From: JBBDQZ01 sp040905705
GTDB lineage: Bacteria > Bacteroidota > Rhodothermia > Balneolales > Natronogracilivirgulaceae
NCBI GenBank assembly: GCA_040905705.1
Contig: JBBDQZ010000015.1
Coordinates: 1 to 50,776, forward strand
Length of the DNA stretch: 50,776 nt
Reading direction: 5' to 3'
Under the pieces are notes generated by a model, which worked only from the letters and a program-made list of their open reading frames with translations, did not search any database and was not told where the DNA came from. The translations under genes were made by a program, and so were the position numbers. Shown in pieces: positions 40,381-49,253 of this stretch (within the stretch, counting starts at the first letter, position 1; each line of letters starts with the position of its first letter).

Positions 40381-42024
40381 TCATAGTTTAAACAAATAGT
40401 GCTGAGAGAATAATTCATCTGTCTGTCTATTACGCGGTTTATCCGCTTCGGTTTCAAGCAATATTAACACACGGTCCCAAATATCCAGACCATACTTGTT
40501 AATAAAATAGATAAAAGAGATTTCCCTTTCCTGAAGATGATCATTGGGGAACAATGCATGTTTGATTTTCCGAATTCGATTAATCTGTACCTCTTCTTTT
40601 TGCCGTATAGTATGCATCCATTTTTGGCGAAATTTGTCAATTGCTTTTTGATGTTCTTTAGTTAATGCCTTGCTATGATTTTGCAATCCCGGATCGCTAA
40701 CTCCAATCTGTTGCGTCATACGGTTCGTCAATGCTTCAACAGATTGTTTCCAGTCATCGAAATGATGATCAGCTTCCGGATCAGCAAGTGTTTTCAAATA
40801 CGTCTGTTCCAAATCCTCGATTCTTCTTGCATAGTCCGATAGTTTAAATGGCAACTCATTAAAAATGCGGGCAATCGAAGGTTCCATCATCGTTGCTGAA
40901 AGGCGTCCGGCTATAAACGGCATTTTTTGTTGAAAAAGATGGTATAACGGTTTCATCTGTCCAAAGTATGCAATTTCCGCCGGCCCACCTATATAAGCAA
41001 CATTAGGTAGTAAAGTATCTTGTATAACCGGTCGCAAGAAAACATTAGGCGAAAACCGGTCCGGATTTTTATCCAGCTCGCGAAGCAATTGGTCCGTTGA
41101 TAAGGCGATGTCCGGATTCCGATGCCATTTACCATCGAGGTGTTTCATTCGGACGCGCCCTTCCGTATCATCATGCCAGAAAAGCAGACTGTCAAGGACT
41201 TGAGCTTGCTGATGAAATACAGCGCCAATATGTTCGGATTGTTTCGAAAGTACCGAGCGAATACTATCGGCTTGCTGGATAGCCACCTTGATAATATCGG
41301 ATGTGAATTTTTTAGTCTCCAGGTCATTGCTTCCAGCAAAAACAAGTCCGTATTTTGAGAAAAGGTGTGCCATAAATTGGCCGAAAGCATTTCTGAATGA
41401 ACAGCCTTTCGAATAACAATCATTCAGAAGATTCGTCAGTTCGCCTTTAAAATCCGTCTCGGGCAGGGCGTTATATACCGATGTACGAAACAACGCGAAG
41501 TCATCATTTACCTGAATTGATCCTGCTGCTTGATGGTCAACACTCTCGCCCGGCAGGGTGATTCGATTTACGGATTTGCTATTGGGAAGTGAAACAGTGG
41601 CAATCTCATCAAAATCATGATCTTCATCCGCAAGCCAAAAAACAGGCACGACATGTCGTCTGGTCTCTTTGGAAAGCTTTTTTGCAAGATGAATAACAGA
41701 AAGGGTTTTAAGAACCGTATATAACGGGCCCCCAAAGAGATTAACCTGCTGACCGGTGGTCAGTGTCACCGTATCCTCATCCTCAAGTGCCTTCAGATTT
41801 TCTTCAGCACGTTTATGTAGAGAGAAATTCCGATTAAACTCACGTATAATCGCGCATGATTTTTTTCGGTCGTGAGGATAGCGATAGGACTCGACGGCAT
41901 GCTTCAATTGCACATATGTGTGTTTATGCTCGAAGAAAGCAAACGATTTATCCCCCCCCCGAATGTAATCACAAAATAGTGGGGAAAAAGGCAGGGATTC
42001 AAAATCCAGTTTGACCGAATCCAA
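40381..42024 (-). CDS. bshC: Putative cysteine ligase BshC (bacillithiol synthesis)
   Basis: BshC is thought to add cysteine to GlcN-malate in the last step of bacillithiol synthesis. Evidence: the N-terminal core VTLTTGQQVNLFGGPLYTVLKTLS, a Rossmann-like segment with VPVFWLADEDHDFDEI, IGGPAEIAYFGQM, and a long C-terminal coiled coil. At 547 aa the length is normal. The start is TTG at 42024; no ATG is available before the conserved N-terminus. Located between the BFN/UVR gene (6-nt gap) and the cyclo-ligase (4-nt gap). Implies bacillithiol as the low-molecular-weight thiol. Confidence 0.93.
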   Translation of the reverse strand: MDSVKLDFESLPFSPLFCDYIRGGDKSFAFFEHKHTYVQLKHAVESYRYPHDRKKSCAIIREFNRNFSLHKRAEENLKALEDEDTVTLTTGQQVNLFGGPLYTVLKTLSVIHLAKKLSKETRRHVVPVFWLADEDHDFDEIATVSLPNSKSVNRITLPGESVDHQAAGSIQVNDDFALFRTSVYNALPETDFKGELTNLLNDCYSKGCSFRNAFGQFMAHLFSKYGLVFAGSNDLETKKFTSDIIKVAIQQADSIRSVLSKQSEHIGAVFHQQAQVLDSLLFWHDDTEGRVRMKHLDGKWHRNPDIALSTDQLLRELDKNPDRFSPNVFLRPVIQDTLLPNVAYIGGPAEIAYFGQMKPLYHLFQQKMPFIAGRLSATMMEPSIARIFNELPFKLSDYARRIEDLEQTYLKTLADPEADHHFDDWKQSVEALTNRMTQQIGVSDPGLQNHSKALTKEHQKAIDKFRQKWMHTIRQKEEVQINRIRKIKHALFPNDHLQEREISFIYFINKYGLDIWDRVLILLETEADKPRNRQTDELFSQHYLFKL

Positions 42025-42030
42025 AACAAC

Positions 42031-42621
42031 TTACCTTTTTAGTCGATTTAGCTCGTCTCTGATCTTGGCCGCTTTTTCGTAATCCTCTTCGGCAATAGCC
42101 GTGGTAAGATTTTTTTCCAACATTTTAATACGACTCTCCTTGCTTGTTGTTGGCGGGGACTCTTTTCCGGATTGTGGGGAGGCCCCCGTATCCGTAAATG
42201 CTTCTTCGGTTTGTTCTTCTACCTGCGGATCGGCTTCTATGCCGGCCTCTTCAATAATGTGATCTGAAACAAATATTGGTGCATTAAAACGGATGGCCAG
42301 TGCTATGGCGTCACTCGGTCGTGAATCCTGAGTAAGTGTATCACCATTATTCTCGTAAATAATCTGAGCATAAAAGGTTCCTTCTTTCAGATCATTAATG
42401 TAGATTTCTTTGACAAAAGTATTAAAACTTTGAATAATATTGCGGATCAGATCATGTGTCATCGGTCTGGGGGGCTTGATATTTTCAAGTTCAAGAGCAA
42501 TCGCCTGCGCTTCAAATGTACCAATGATGATAGGAAGCCTTCTTTTACCATCCGTTTCATTCAGAATGAGTGCATAAGCCCCGCCACTACTCGGGCTGGT
42601 AGACAGTCCCAAAATATCCAT
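42031..42621 (-). CDS. Bifunctional nuclease family protein with C-terminal UVR motif
   Basis: N-terminal BFN (DUF151) domain: RLPIIIGTFEAQAIALELENIKPPRPMTHDL (in pieces) and SRPSDAIALAIRFNAPIFVSD, with the conserved R-P-S-D-A. The C-terminus (last 35 residues) is a UvrB/UvrC-type motif: LTTAIAEEDYEKAAKIRDELNRL. A linker rich in Glu, Ser and Pro joins them. The plant homologue has DNase and RNase activity; the bacterial role is uncertain. I chose the ATG at 42621 (196 aa); a TTG at 42636 adds five residues. First gene of the unit with bshC. Confidence 0.9.
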   Translation of the reverse strand: MDILGLSTSPSSGGAYALILNETDGKRRLPIIIGTFEAQAIALELENIKPPRPMTHDLIRNIIQSFNTFVKEIYINDLKEGTFYAQIIYENNGDTLTQDSRPSDAIALAIRFNAPIFVSDHIIEEAGIEADPQVEEQTEEAFTDTGASPQSGKESPPTTSKESRIKMLEKNLTTAIAEEDYEKAAKIRDELNRLKR

Positions 42622-42841
42622 CTGAATCTTATTCAAAACAGTAAACAGAATTTGTTATTGTTCACAGTGCCGTTAAAAATTTAGGGTTCTTCAAAGAGAA
42701 TCGGCGCTCCCGCCTATCTGCGAAAGGTAACTAATTTCTCAACTCTCTTAAACACTTAATGTTCCAATGTCATTCATTTTGAACGTGATAATCAGATTAT
42801 AATCTTTTTTGTAAAACATTGAACAGGCTGCCGTGTTTAGA

Positions 42842-42870
42842 TTGACATTAGCGCATATCGGAAGTAATTT
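42842..42870 (+). promoter_or_regulatory. Candidate promoter of the nuoA-H operon
   Basis: A perfect TTGACA (42842-42847) and a 17-nt spacer precede a weak TAATTT (42865-42870), giving a start near 42877, about 30 nt before the nuoA ATG. The same area also reads ATTG-N20-TAATTTTA, close to the Bacteroidetes pattern. A further perfect TATAAT at 42798-42803 lacks a good -35 box. Confidence 0.4.
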
Positions 42871-42906
42871 TAGGCCCGAACAGTGAGCACTGTCAAAAAC
42901 CCGGCT

Positions 42907-43311
42907 ATGATCGAGCAATACATACCTGTTTTTCTACTTATTGTCCTGGCAATTTTGCTGGCAGTAACTTTTATAGTCCTGTCGCGCCTGTTAGGGCCAA
43001 ACCGACCTGGAAACAACAAATTAGGGCCTTATGAAAGCGGCATGGATCCGATTGGCGAAGCTCGAGACCGCTATTCCGTGAGTTTTTATATAGTAGCCAT
43101 GGAGTTTATCGTATTTGATCTGGAGATTGTTTTTATTTACCCCTGGGCTGTACGATATCAGGAATTCAGTAGCGTAAGTTTCTGGTCGATGATCGTTTTT
43201 ATTTTCATACTTTTACTCGGCTTACTGTATACCCTGAAAAAGGGAACTTTCAGTTGGGCCTCAGATCAAACCCTGATTAAGAAACAAGTTAACGCCATTA
43301 AAAATATATGA
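42907..43311 (+). CDS. nuoA: NADH-quinone oxidoreductase subunit A
   Basis: A small membrane subunit of complex I near the quinone cavity. Three membrane helices and the signature KLGPYESGMDPIGEARDRYSVSFYIVAMEFIVFDLEIVF (in pieces) with the acidic residues of helix 2 identify it. I chose the ATG at 42907 (134 aa), as a GTG at 42883 adds eight polar residues ahead of helix 1. Overlaps nuoB by 4 nt (ATGA). First gene of nuoABCDEFGH. Confidence 0.95.
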   Translation: MIEQYIPVFLLIVLAILLAVTFIVLSRLLGPNRPGNNKLGPYESGMDPIGEARDRYSVSFYIVAMEFIVFDLEIVFIYPWAVRYQEFSSVSFWSMIVFIFILLLGLLYTLKKGTFSWASDQTLIKKQVNAIKNI

Positions 43312-43790
43312 GTCTTGATCGTGTAATGGGTGAAGGTTTCTTCACTACAACTATTGATGCATTAATGAAATGGGGTCGTTCCAATGCCGTATGGCCTATG
43401 CCGATGGGGCTGGCATGTTGTGCTATTGAAATGATGGCTTTTGCAGGACCCAAATACGATGCTGCCCGGTTCGGCTCCGAAGTGTTCCGTTTCTCACCGC
43501 GACAAAGTGATGTAATGATCGTTGCCGGCTGGTGTACCTACAAAATGTCACATGCTATTCGACGAGTATGGGATCAGATGCCCGATCCAAAATGGTGTAT
43601 CGCAATGGGTGCCTGCGCATCCACCGGCGGCATGCACCGATGTTACGGAGTCGTTCAGGGGGTTGATAATTTTCTGCCCGTTGATGTCTATATCTCCGGT
43701 TGTCCACCACGACCGGAATCTGTGATCAACGCCATCCTGAAGATTCAGGACAAAATCAGAGAAGAACAATCCCTGGAACTCGACTATTAA
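43308..43790 (+). CDS. nuoB: NADH-quinone oxidoreductase subunit B
   Basis: Carries the N2 cluster, the last iron-sulfur centre before quinone. The tandem cysteines in GLACCAIEMM and further ligands in GACASTGGMHRCYG and YISGCPPRPE are all present. The length of 160 aa is standard. Translationally coupled to nuoA; nuoC follows after 18 nt. Confidence 0.97.
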   Translation: MSLDRVMGEGFFTTTIDALMKWGRSNAVWPMPMGLACCAIEMMAFAGPKYDAARFGSEVFRFSPRQSDVMIVAGWCTYKMSHAIRRVWDQMPDPKWCIAMGACASTGGMHRCYGVVQGVDNFLPVDVYISGCPPRPESVINAILKIQDKIREEQSLELDY

Positions 43791-43808
43791 GCCGATTTAA
43801 TCTGACTA

Positions 43809-44312
43809 ATGAAATCCGATATCACAGCCAGCCTCCTCCAGCAAATCCGAAACTTTCTTGGAAATGATCTGTACGACATTTATGAAGAGTATCCATATCC
43901 GCTTATACGGATCAATACTGACCGTCTTCACGAAACATGCCGCTTTCTCAAAGAAAAACTCCATTTCATCTATCTGAATGATGTCTTCGGCACAGACCGC
44001 TTTACATCCGAAGACCGTTTTGAAGTGATCTATCATTTAATCTCCTTGCGCGATCAACAACGATTTTTTCTGAAGGTGTATGTCGATGAGGAAAGCCCGA
44101 CACTGCCCACTGTTACAGACATCTGGAAAAGTGCCAACTGGAATGAGCGGGAAGTTTATGACATGTTTGGCATCCGATTTCACGGGCACCCCGATTTGCG
44201 CCGTATGTTTCTACCGGAAGATTTTAAATATTTCCCGCTCAGAAAAGAATTTCCGCTGCTTGGGGTCCCCGGTTCCCTGGAACTCCCTAATACTACCCCT
44301 GATCATGAGTAA
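43809..44312 (+). CDS. nuoC: NADH-quinone oxidoreductase subunit C
   Basis: A peripheral-arm subunit without cofactor. Signature NWNEREVYDMFGIRFHGHPDLRRMFLPEDF (in pieces) identifies the 30-kDa family, with the trailing HPLRKEFPL-like stretch read as YFPLRKEFPL. At 167 aa it is separate from nuoD, unlike the fused NuoCD of E. coli. Gap to nuoD is 20 nt. Confidence 0.95.
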   Translation: MKSDITASLLQQIRNFLGNDLYDIYEEYPYPLIRINTDRLHETCRFLKEKLHFIYLNDVFGTDRFTSEDRFEVIYHLISLRDQQRFFLKVYVDEESPTLPTVTDIWKSANWNEREVYDMFGIRFHGHPDLRRMFLPEDFKYFPLRKEFPLLGVPGSLELPNTTPDHE

Positions 44313-44332
44313 AATCTGCTGAGTAACTTTTT

Positions 44333-45622
44333 ATGGAGTCTGACCACATAACCCGAAAAAAACCGACCTTTTTCAAGGAGCACCAGGAAGCTATCTACAA
44401 GAGCCTGGAAGACAAACATGCCACCGTAGAACTTGATAAAAGTGACCCGCTTTCAACAAGAATGATCCTGAATATGGGGCCTCAACATCCTGCAACACAC
44501 GGGGTACTTCGTATATTGATGGAACTGGATGGTGAAACCATCACCCGCTGCCGCCTGGATACCGGATATCTGCATCGCGGTATCGAAAAAATGGCCGAAA
44601 ACAAGACTTACCAGGAATTTATGCCTTATACGGACCGGATGGATTATTTGTCCCCTTACAGTAACAACGTCGCTTTTTGTCTGGCGGTGGAAAGGATCGC
44701 AAAAATTGAAATTCCAGAAAAGGCTAGTTATATCCGAATGATATGCAGTGAGTTATCACGTATATCCTCACATCTTTTATGGCTTGGGACCATGATCATG
44801 GATGCCGGTGCGATCTCTTATTTTATCTGGACTTTTCGAGAGCGTGAAAAAATATATGATATTTTTGACGAAGTGGCCGGACATCGTTTTACTGTATCGC
44901 ATTCACGAATCGGAGGTGTGAACAACGATTTCACCCCGGCTGCAGTGGAGAAAATACAAAAGTTCATCCGGGAATTCCCGAAAGAGCTGCAGGACTGGCA
45001 CAAGCTGCTGGATCGCAATCGTATTTTTGTAGACAGGAATAAGGGTGTGGGTACCATTAACCCTGAAGACGCTATTGCCATTGGCTTAACCGGCCCTTCA
45101 TTGCGAGGCACGGGTATTGCCTACGACGTACGCAGATTTGAACCATATCTGCATTACGGGGAAATTGATTTCGAAGTACCCACGCGTACAGAAGGCGATA
45201 ACCTGGCCCGATATTACTGCCGGATGGAAGAAATGTCAGAATCCATACGTATCATCGAACAATGTTTTCAAAAAATGCCCGAAAAAGGGCCGGTTCGCAT
45301 TGATGATGCCAAAAAAGCCTATCCATCCAAAGATGAAGTCTATTATTCGATGGAAGGGCTGATCCACGATTTTATGATGACGGACACAGGAGTCTGTCCA
45401 CCGGCAGGTGCTGAAAGCTATCATGCCATCGAAGCACCGAAAGGCGAACTCGGCTTTTACATTCAGAGTGATGGCACCGGGCACCCATGGCGTCTGAAAA
45501 TCAAATCACCTTCATTCAGTAATTTACAGGGCCTAGAACCTATACTTGACGGAGAAATGGTTGCCGACACGGTTGTAATCATCGGTGGTCTTGATCCGGT
45601 TATGGGAGATTCTGATAAGTAA
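44333..45622 (+). CDS. nuoD: NADH-quinone oxidoreductase subunit D
   Basis: The 49-kDa subunit forming the quinone-binding site with NuoB. MGPQHPATHGVLRILMELDGE, DTGYLHRGIEKMAE and the C-terminal segment around PKGELGFYIQSDGTGHPWRLKIKSPSF (in pieces), and ending DPVMGDSDK, replacing the usual FGEVDR ending, are present. The N-terminus has about 45 charged residues before the conserved core. The length of 429 aa is close to the norm. nuoE starts 2 nt later. Confidence 0.96.
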   Translation: MESDHITRKKPTFFKEHQEAIYKSLEDKHATVELDKSDPLSTRMILNMGPQHPATHGVLRILMELDGETITRCRLDTGYLHRGIEKMAENKTYQEFMPYTDRMDYLSPYSNNVAFCLAVERIAKIEIPEKASYIRMICSELSRISSHLLWLGTMIMDAGAISYFIWTFREREKIYDIFDEVAGHRFTVSHSRIGGVNNDFTPAAVEKIQKFIREFPKELQDWHKLLDRNRIFVDRNKGVGTINPEDAIAIGLTGPSLRGTGIAYDVRRFEPYLHYGEIDFEVPTRTEGDNLARYYCRMEEMSESIRIIEQCFQKMPEKGPVRIDDAKKAYPSKDEVYYSMEGLIHDFMMTDTGVCPPAGAESYHAIEAPKGELGFYIQSDGTGHPWRLKIKSPSFSNLQGLEPILDGEMVADTVVIIGGLDPVMGDSDK

Positions 45623-45624
45623 TT

Positions 45625-46170
45625 ATGACTGACATTTATACATTCGACTCGCACGATCTGCAAAAGATAGACAAGCTCATTGCAAAATATCCGGAAAAAC
45701 AAGCTGCTGTTTTACCTGTATTATGGTATGCGCAGGACAAATTCGGACACACAGACGCTTCTGTTCAGAAACTTGTGGCAAAAACTTTGGACATACCTGA
45801 AGCGCATATTCACGGTGTCGTAACTTTTTATACACAGTTTTATGAAAAACCAATGGGTAAACATGTTCTGGATGTCTGCACATGTCTTACTTGCCAGGTT
45901 AGTGGCGGCTTTGATATCCTGGAGTATCTGGAAGATAAATTGGGTATTAAGACGGGAGAAACGACCCCTGACGGAATGTTTTCTATTCAGTCCGTCGAAT
46001 GCCTGGGGGCTTGTGGATATGCACCCATGCTTCAGATAACCAATGACAAATATGTCAATTATCTGACACGAGAAAAAATCGACAAACTGATTGAAGACCT
46101 CAAATCTGGTGATGAACCAGACTTCGAATCTATTAAAATGCGGCAACACTTAAACGGATCCGATCAATAA
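45625..46170 (+). CDS. nuoE: NADH-quinone oxidoreductase subunit E
   Basis: A thioredoxin-like 24-kDa subunit with the [2Fe-2S] cluster N1a. Four cysteine ligands are seen: two in CTCLTCQVSGG (family pattern C-x4-C, with an extra Cys) and two in VECLGACGYAP. The N-terminal four-helix part contains VLPVLWYAQDKFGH. At 181 aa the length is normal. Separated from nuoF by a single nucleotide. Confidence 0.95.
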   Translation: MTDIYTFDSHDLQKIDKLIAKYPEKQAAVLPVLWYAQDKFGHTDASVQKLVAKTLDIPEAHIHGVVTFYTQFYEKPMGKHVLDVCTCLTCQVSGGFDILEYLEDKLGIKTGETTPDGMFSIQSVECLGACGYAPMLQITNDKYVNYLTREKIDKLIEDLKSGDEPDFESIKMRQHLNGSDQ

Positions 46171-46171
46171 G

Positions 46172-47461
46172 ATGGCCATAGACTGGAAATCATATACTCC
46201 ACTTCTTATACCTGCAATTAATAATCTCCATGAGATCTCTGTATACGAAAAACACAACGGTTATAAGGCTTTAACGTCTGTTTTACAGGACACCCGAAAA
46301 TGGAACCCGAAAAGTGTGATTCAGGAGGTTAAGGAAGCCAATATACGCGGGCGTGGCGGCGCCGGTTTCAATGCCGGGCTCAAATGGTCTTTCATGCCCG
46401 AACCGGATGGAAAACCGCGCTACCTGGCCTGCAATGGGGATGAATCAGAACCGGGTACCTTCAAAGACCGGAATATTTTTGAATTCAACCCGCATCTGTT
46501 TATTGAAGGTGCCATTATCGCCGGATACGCCATGCAGGTGAATTCGATTTATGTCTACATACGAGGTGAATATCGATCATGGGTTTACATGTTACAGAAA
46601 GCAATAGATGATGCTTACGTAAAAGGTTACCTCGGTAAAAATATACTTGGCTCCGGTTTTGATGTAGAGATGTATGTACACATGGGGGCCGGTGCTTATA
46701 TCTGTGGAGAAGAATCTTCCCTGATGGAGTCATTAGAAGGTAAACGGGGATATCCGCGAGTCAAACCCCCGTTTCCGGCACAGCGCGGGTTGTGGGGTCG
46801 TCCTACAACCATTAACAATATAGAAACACTATCCAACGTGCCACTGGTCATCAATAACGGATCCATGTGGTATAAGCAGATCGGCACAGAGACCCACCCG
46901 GGGCCGGTACTCTATGGAATATCGGGTCATGTCAACAAACCCGGGGTCTATGAATACCCGGCCGGTATGGACATTATGACACTTATAAATGATGTGGCCG
47001 GTGGAGTACGAGGCGGGAAAAAGCTAAAAGCGCTCATTCCCGGTGGTTCATCTACTCCTCCACTTCGTGGAGAAGTACTGGAGGGGCTTACCATGGATGC
47101 CGATGCACTACGTGAAGCCGGTTCTATGATGGGTACGGCTGGGATGGTAATTCTTGATGAAGATACGGATATGGTGGATCTAATATGGAGAATTTCCGTG
47201 TTTTATCATCACGAATCCTGTGGGCAATGTACACCATGTCGTGAAGGTACCGGCTGGCTTGAAAAGACGCTCTACAAAATTAAAAGCGGAAACGGAGAAA
47301 TGCGGGACCTCGACCTGTTGTTATCCATCTGCAACAGAATGGAGGGACGCACTATTTGTGCCCTTGCAGACGCCGCTGCCTGGCCGGTACGATACTCAAT
47401 CAACCGGTTCCGGGATGAATTTGAAAAGAAATGTAAAAAAACGGTCTATGCGTTAGCATAA
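46172..47461 (+). CDS. nuoF: NADH-quinone oxidoreductase subunit F
   Basis: The NADH-oxidising subunit with FMN and the [4Fe-4S] cluster N3. FMN/NADH motifs: IRGRGGAGFNAGLKW and CNGDESEPGTFKDR; AYICGEESSLMESLEG; cluster ligands in HESCGQCTPCREG plus a later Cys in GRTICALADAAAWP. The length of 429 aa is normal. Lies between nuoE and nuoG, the usual electron-input module. Confidence 0.97.
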   Translation: MAIDWKSYTPLLIPAINNLHEISVYEKHNGYKALTSVLQDTRKWNPKSVIQEVKEANIRGRGGAGFNAGLKWSFMPEPDGKPRYLACNGDESEPGTFKDRNIFEFNPHLFIEGAIIAGYAMQVNSIYVYIRGEYRSWVYMLQKAIDDAYVKGYLGKNILGSGFDVEMYVHMGAGAYICGEESSLMESLEGKRGYPRVKPPFPAQRGLWGRPTTINNIETLSNVPLVINNGSMWYKQIGTETHPGPVLYGISGHVNKPGVYEYPAGMDIMTLINDVAGGVRGGKKLKALIPGGSSTPPLRGEVLEGLTMDADALREAGSMMGTAGMVILDEDTDMVDLIWRISVFYHHESCGQCTPCREGTGWLEKTLYKIKSGNGEMRDLDLLLSICNRMEGRTICALADAAAWPVRYSINRFRDEFEKKCKKTVYALA

Positions 47462-47510
47462 TAAAACCCGTACCAGCCTTTTCGCTGTTGAACAATCTCA
47501 GTAATCTGTT

Positions 47511-49253
47511 ATGCCGGAAATTTTTATAGATAATAAACGATACGAATACGATGAACCTGGGAAAGTGCTCCAGTTCATGCTGGACCATGGCCTGGATCTC
47601 CCCTTTTTCTGCTATCACCCTTCCCTGTCTATTCCTGCAAATTGCCGGCAATGCCTCGTTAAAGCAGGAATGCCCGTAATGGACAGGGCCAAAGGAACTT
47701 ATGAGCTGGATGAAGAGGGCAATCGCAGTATTCGTTATTTTCCAAAACTGATGACAGCATGCAACCTGGATCTGGCCGACGGCATGGTCATACATACTCA
47801 TGTCACAGATGATTTGGTCAGGCAGGCCCAGGCCGACAATCTTGAATTTATCCTTATCAATCATCCGCTGGATTGCCCAATCTGTGATCAGGCAGGGGAA
47901 TGTCCGCTACAAATTCTTACGTACAAATACGGTCCGGAAGGCAGCCGCTTTGAACACAAAAAGGTCCATAAACCAAAAGCGATTCAACTTGGTCCCAGAG
48001 TGATTCTGGATGCCGAGCGTTGTATCAACTGCACCAGGTGTGTCCGTTTTACTGACGAGGTCAGTAAAACTCATCAATTGACTATTGTGTCACGTGGTGA
48101 CAAAAATTACCCAATGACAGCCGACGGTAAGGTGTTCGACGACCCTTACTCGCTGAATACCGTGGATATTTGTCCGGTCGGAGCCTTGACATCTGCTGAT
48201 TTTCGTTTCAAAGCACGTGTTTGGGAGATGAATCAATCGCCCGGGATTGATATGTCGAACGGGAAAGGTTGCAATACTTATCTCTGGACTCGGGATAATC
48301 TCGTTTTGCGTATCACTCCCCGCTTCAACAAAGCCGTTAATGATCACTGGATTCCGGATGCAGGCCGGCTTTCCTACAAAAAATACAACGAAAATCGAAT
48401 ATCAAAACCGCACATTAAAGCAGGTGCGTCCGATCAGATACGCACATCCTGGAACAATGCCGAGATGACATTTTTGGAACAACTCGAAAAAATTGATGCC
48501 AAAAATATTCTGGTAATCGGCAGCCCATACGCTTCGGTGGAAGACAATTATATCTTTCTTAAATTCTTTAAGCAAAGAGGCGTCGAAGAATGCCTCTTCT
48601 TGCCTCATATCATTGAGGGTACCGGGGATAACCTGCTTCTGTCGGATGACCAGGCTCCCAATACCAACGGAGCTCGTGCCCTCGGATTTGTAGAAACGGA
48701 CCAACAAACCTTAATTCAACGTATCAAATCCAATAAAACTAAGTTTATTGCCCTGTTGGATGATGATTTGCTGGAGCGCACCCAGATAGAGAAAGAACTT
48801 CTCGGCGACACCTTCACTGTAGTCTGTGCCAGCAATAGTAATACTACCACACGTGCTGCCGATCTGGTCATTCCTGTTACTTGTGCCGCGGAACATGCCG
48901 CATCCTATATAAATGTCGACGGCAGAATCCAGCGAACCGTACCGGCCAAGGAAACACTCTACACGAATCGCCGGTTAAATCTTGAAATGTCCATGAGCCG
49001 GCTTGACCATTACGGCACCAAGTTTGACAACTGGGTCACCGATGACAATCGTATTGACTGTATTCCGGCATGGGAATTTTTTATGAGGGTGAATAATACG
49101 GATGACTCCCTCTCCTACCGTTCATCCCGTGAAATTATGAGTGAAATATCCGAGCGTTATCCACTCTTTAATAACGTCTCCTATGACCGTATGGACGAGG
49201 AAAACGGAATTCAGTTGGAACTTAAACCCTTCTCTGAAGTTAATCCTGTATAG
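47511..49253 (+). CDS. nuoG: NADH-quinone oxidoreductase subunit G, short form
   Basis: The large iron-sulfur subunit. The N-terminal domain has the [2Fe-2S] ligands (PFFCYHP, NCRQC, TACN), the HxxxCxxCxxxxxC motif (NHPLDCPICDQAGEC) and the [4Fe-4S] motif CINCTRCVRF with the distant Cys in DICPVGAL. From residue about 235 it continues into a molybdopterin-oxidoreductase-like part, but at 580 aa the protein is far below the 780-910 aa of T. thermophilus or E. coli; the middle of that domain is missing while ADLVIPVTCAAEHAASYINV, with the later EGRxQ-like GRIQRT, is retained. The frame is open with no frameshift sign. nuoH starts directly after the stop. Confidence 0.94.
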   Translation: MPEIFIDNKRYEYDEPGKVLQFMLDHGLDLPFFCYHPSLSIPANCRQCLVKAGMPVMDRAKGTYELDEEGNRSIRYFPKLMTACNLDLADGMVIHTHVTDDLVRQAQADNLEFILINHPLDCPICDQAGECPLQILTYKYGPEGSRFEHKKVHKPKAIQLGPRVILDAERCINCTRCVRFTDEVSKTHQLTIVSRGDKNYPMTADGKVFDDPYSLNTVDICPVGALTSADFRFKARVWEMNQSPGIDMSNGKGCNTYLWTRDNLVLRITPRFNKAVNDHWIPDAGRLSYKKYNENRISKPHIKAGASDQIRTSWNNAEMTFLEQLEKIDAKNILVIGSPYASVEDNYIFLKFFKQRGVEECLFLPHIIEGTGDNLLLSDDQAPNTNGARALGFVETDQQTLIQRIKSNKTKFIALLDDDLLERTQIEKELLGDTFTVVCASNSNTTTRAADLVIPVTCAAEHAASYINVDGRIQRTVPAKETLYTNRRLNLEMSMSRLDHYGTKFDNWVTDDNRIDCIPAWEFFMRVNNTDDSLSYRSSREIMSEISERYPLFNNVSYDRMDEENGIQLELKPFSEVNPV

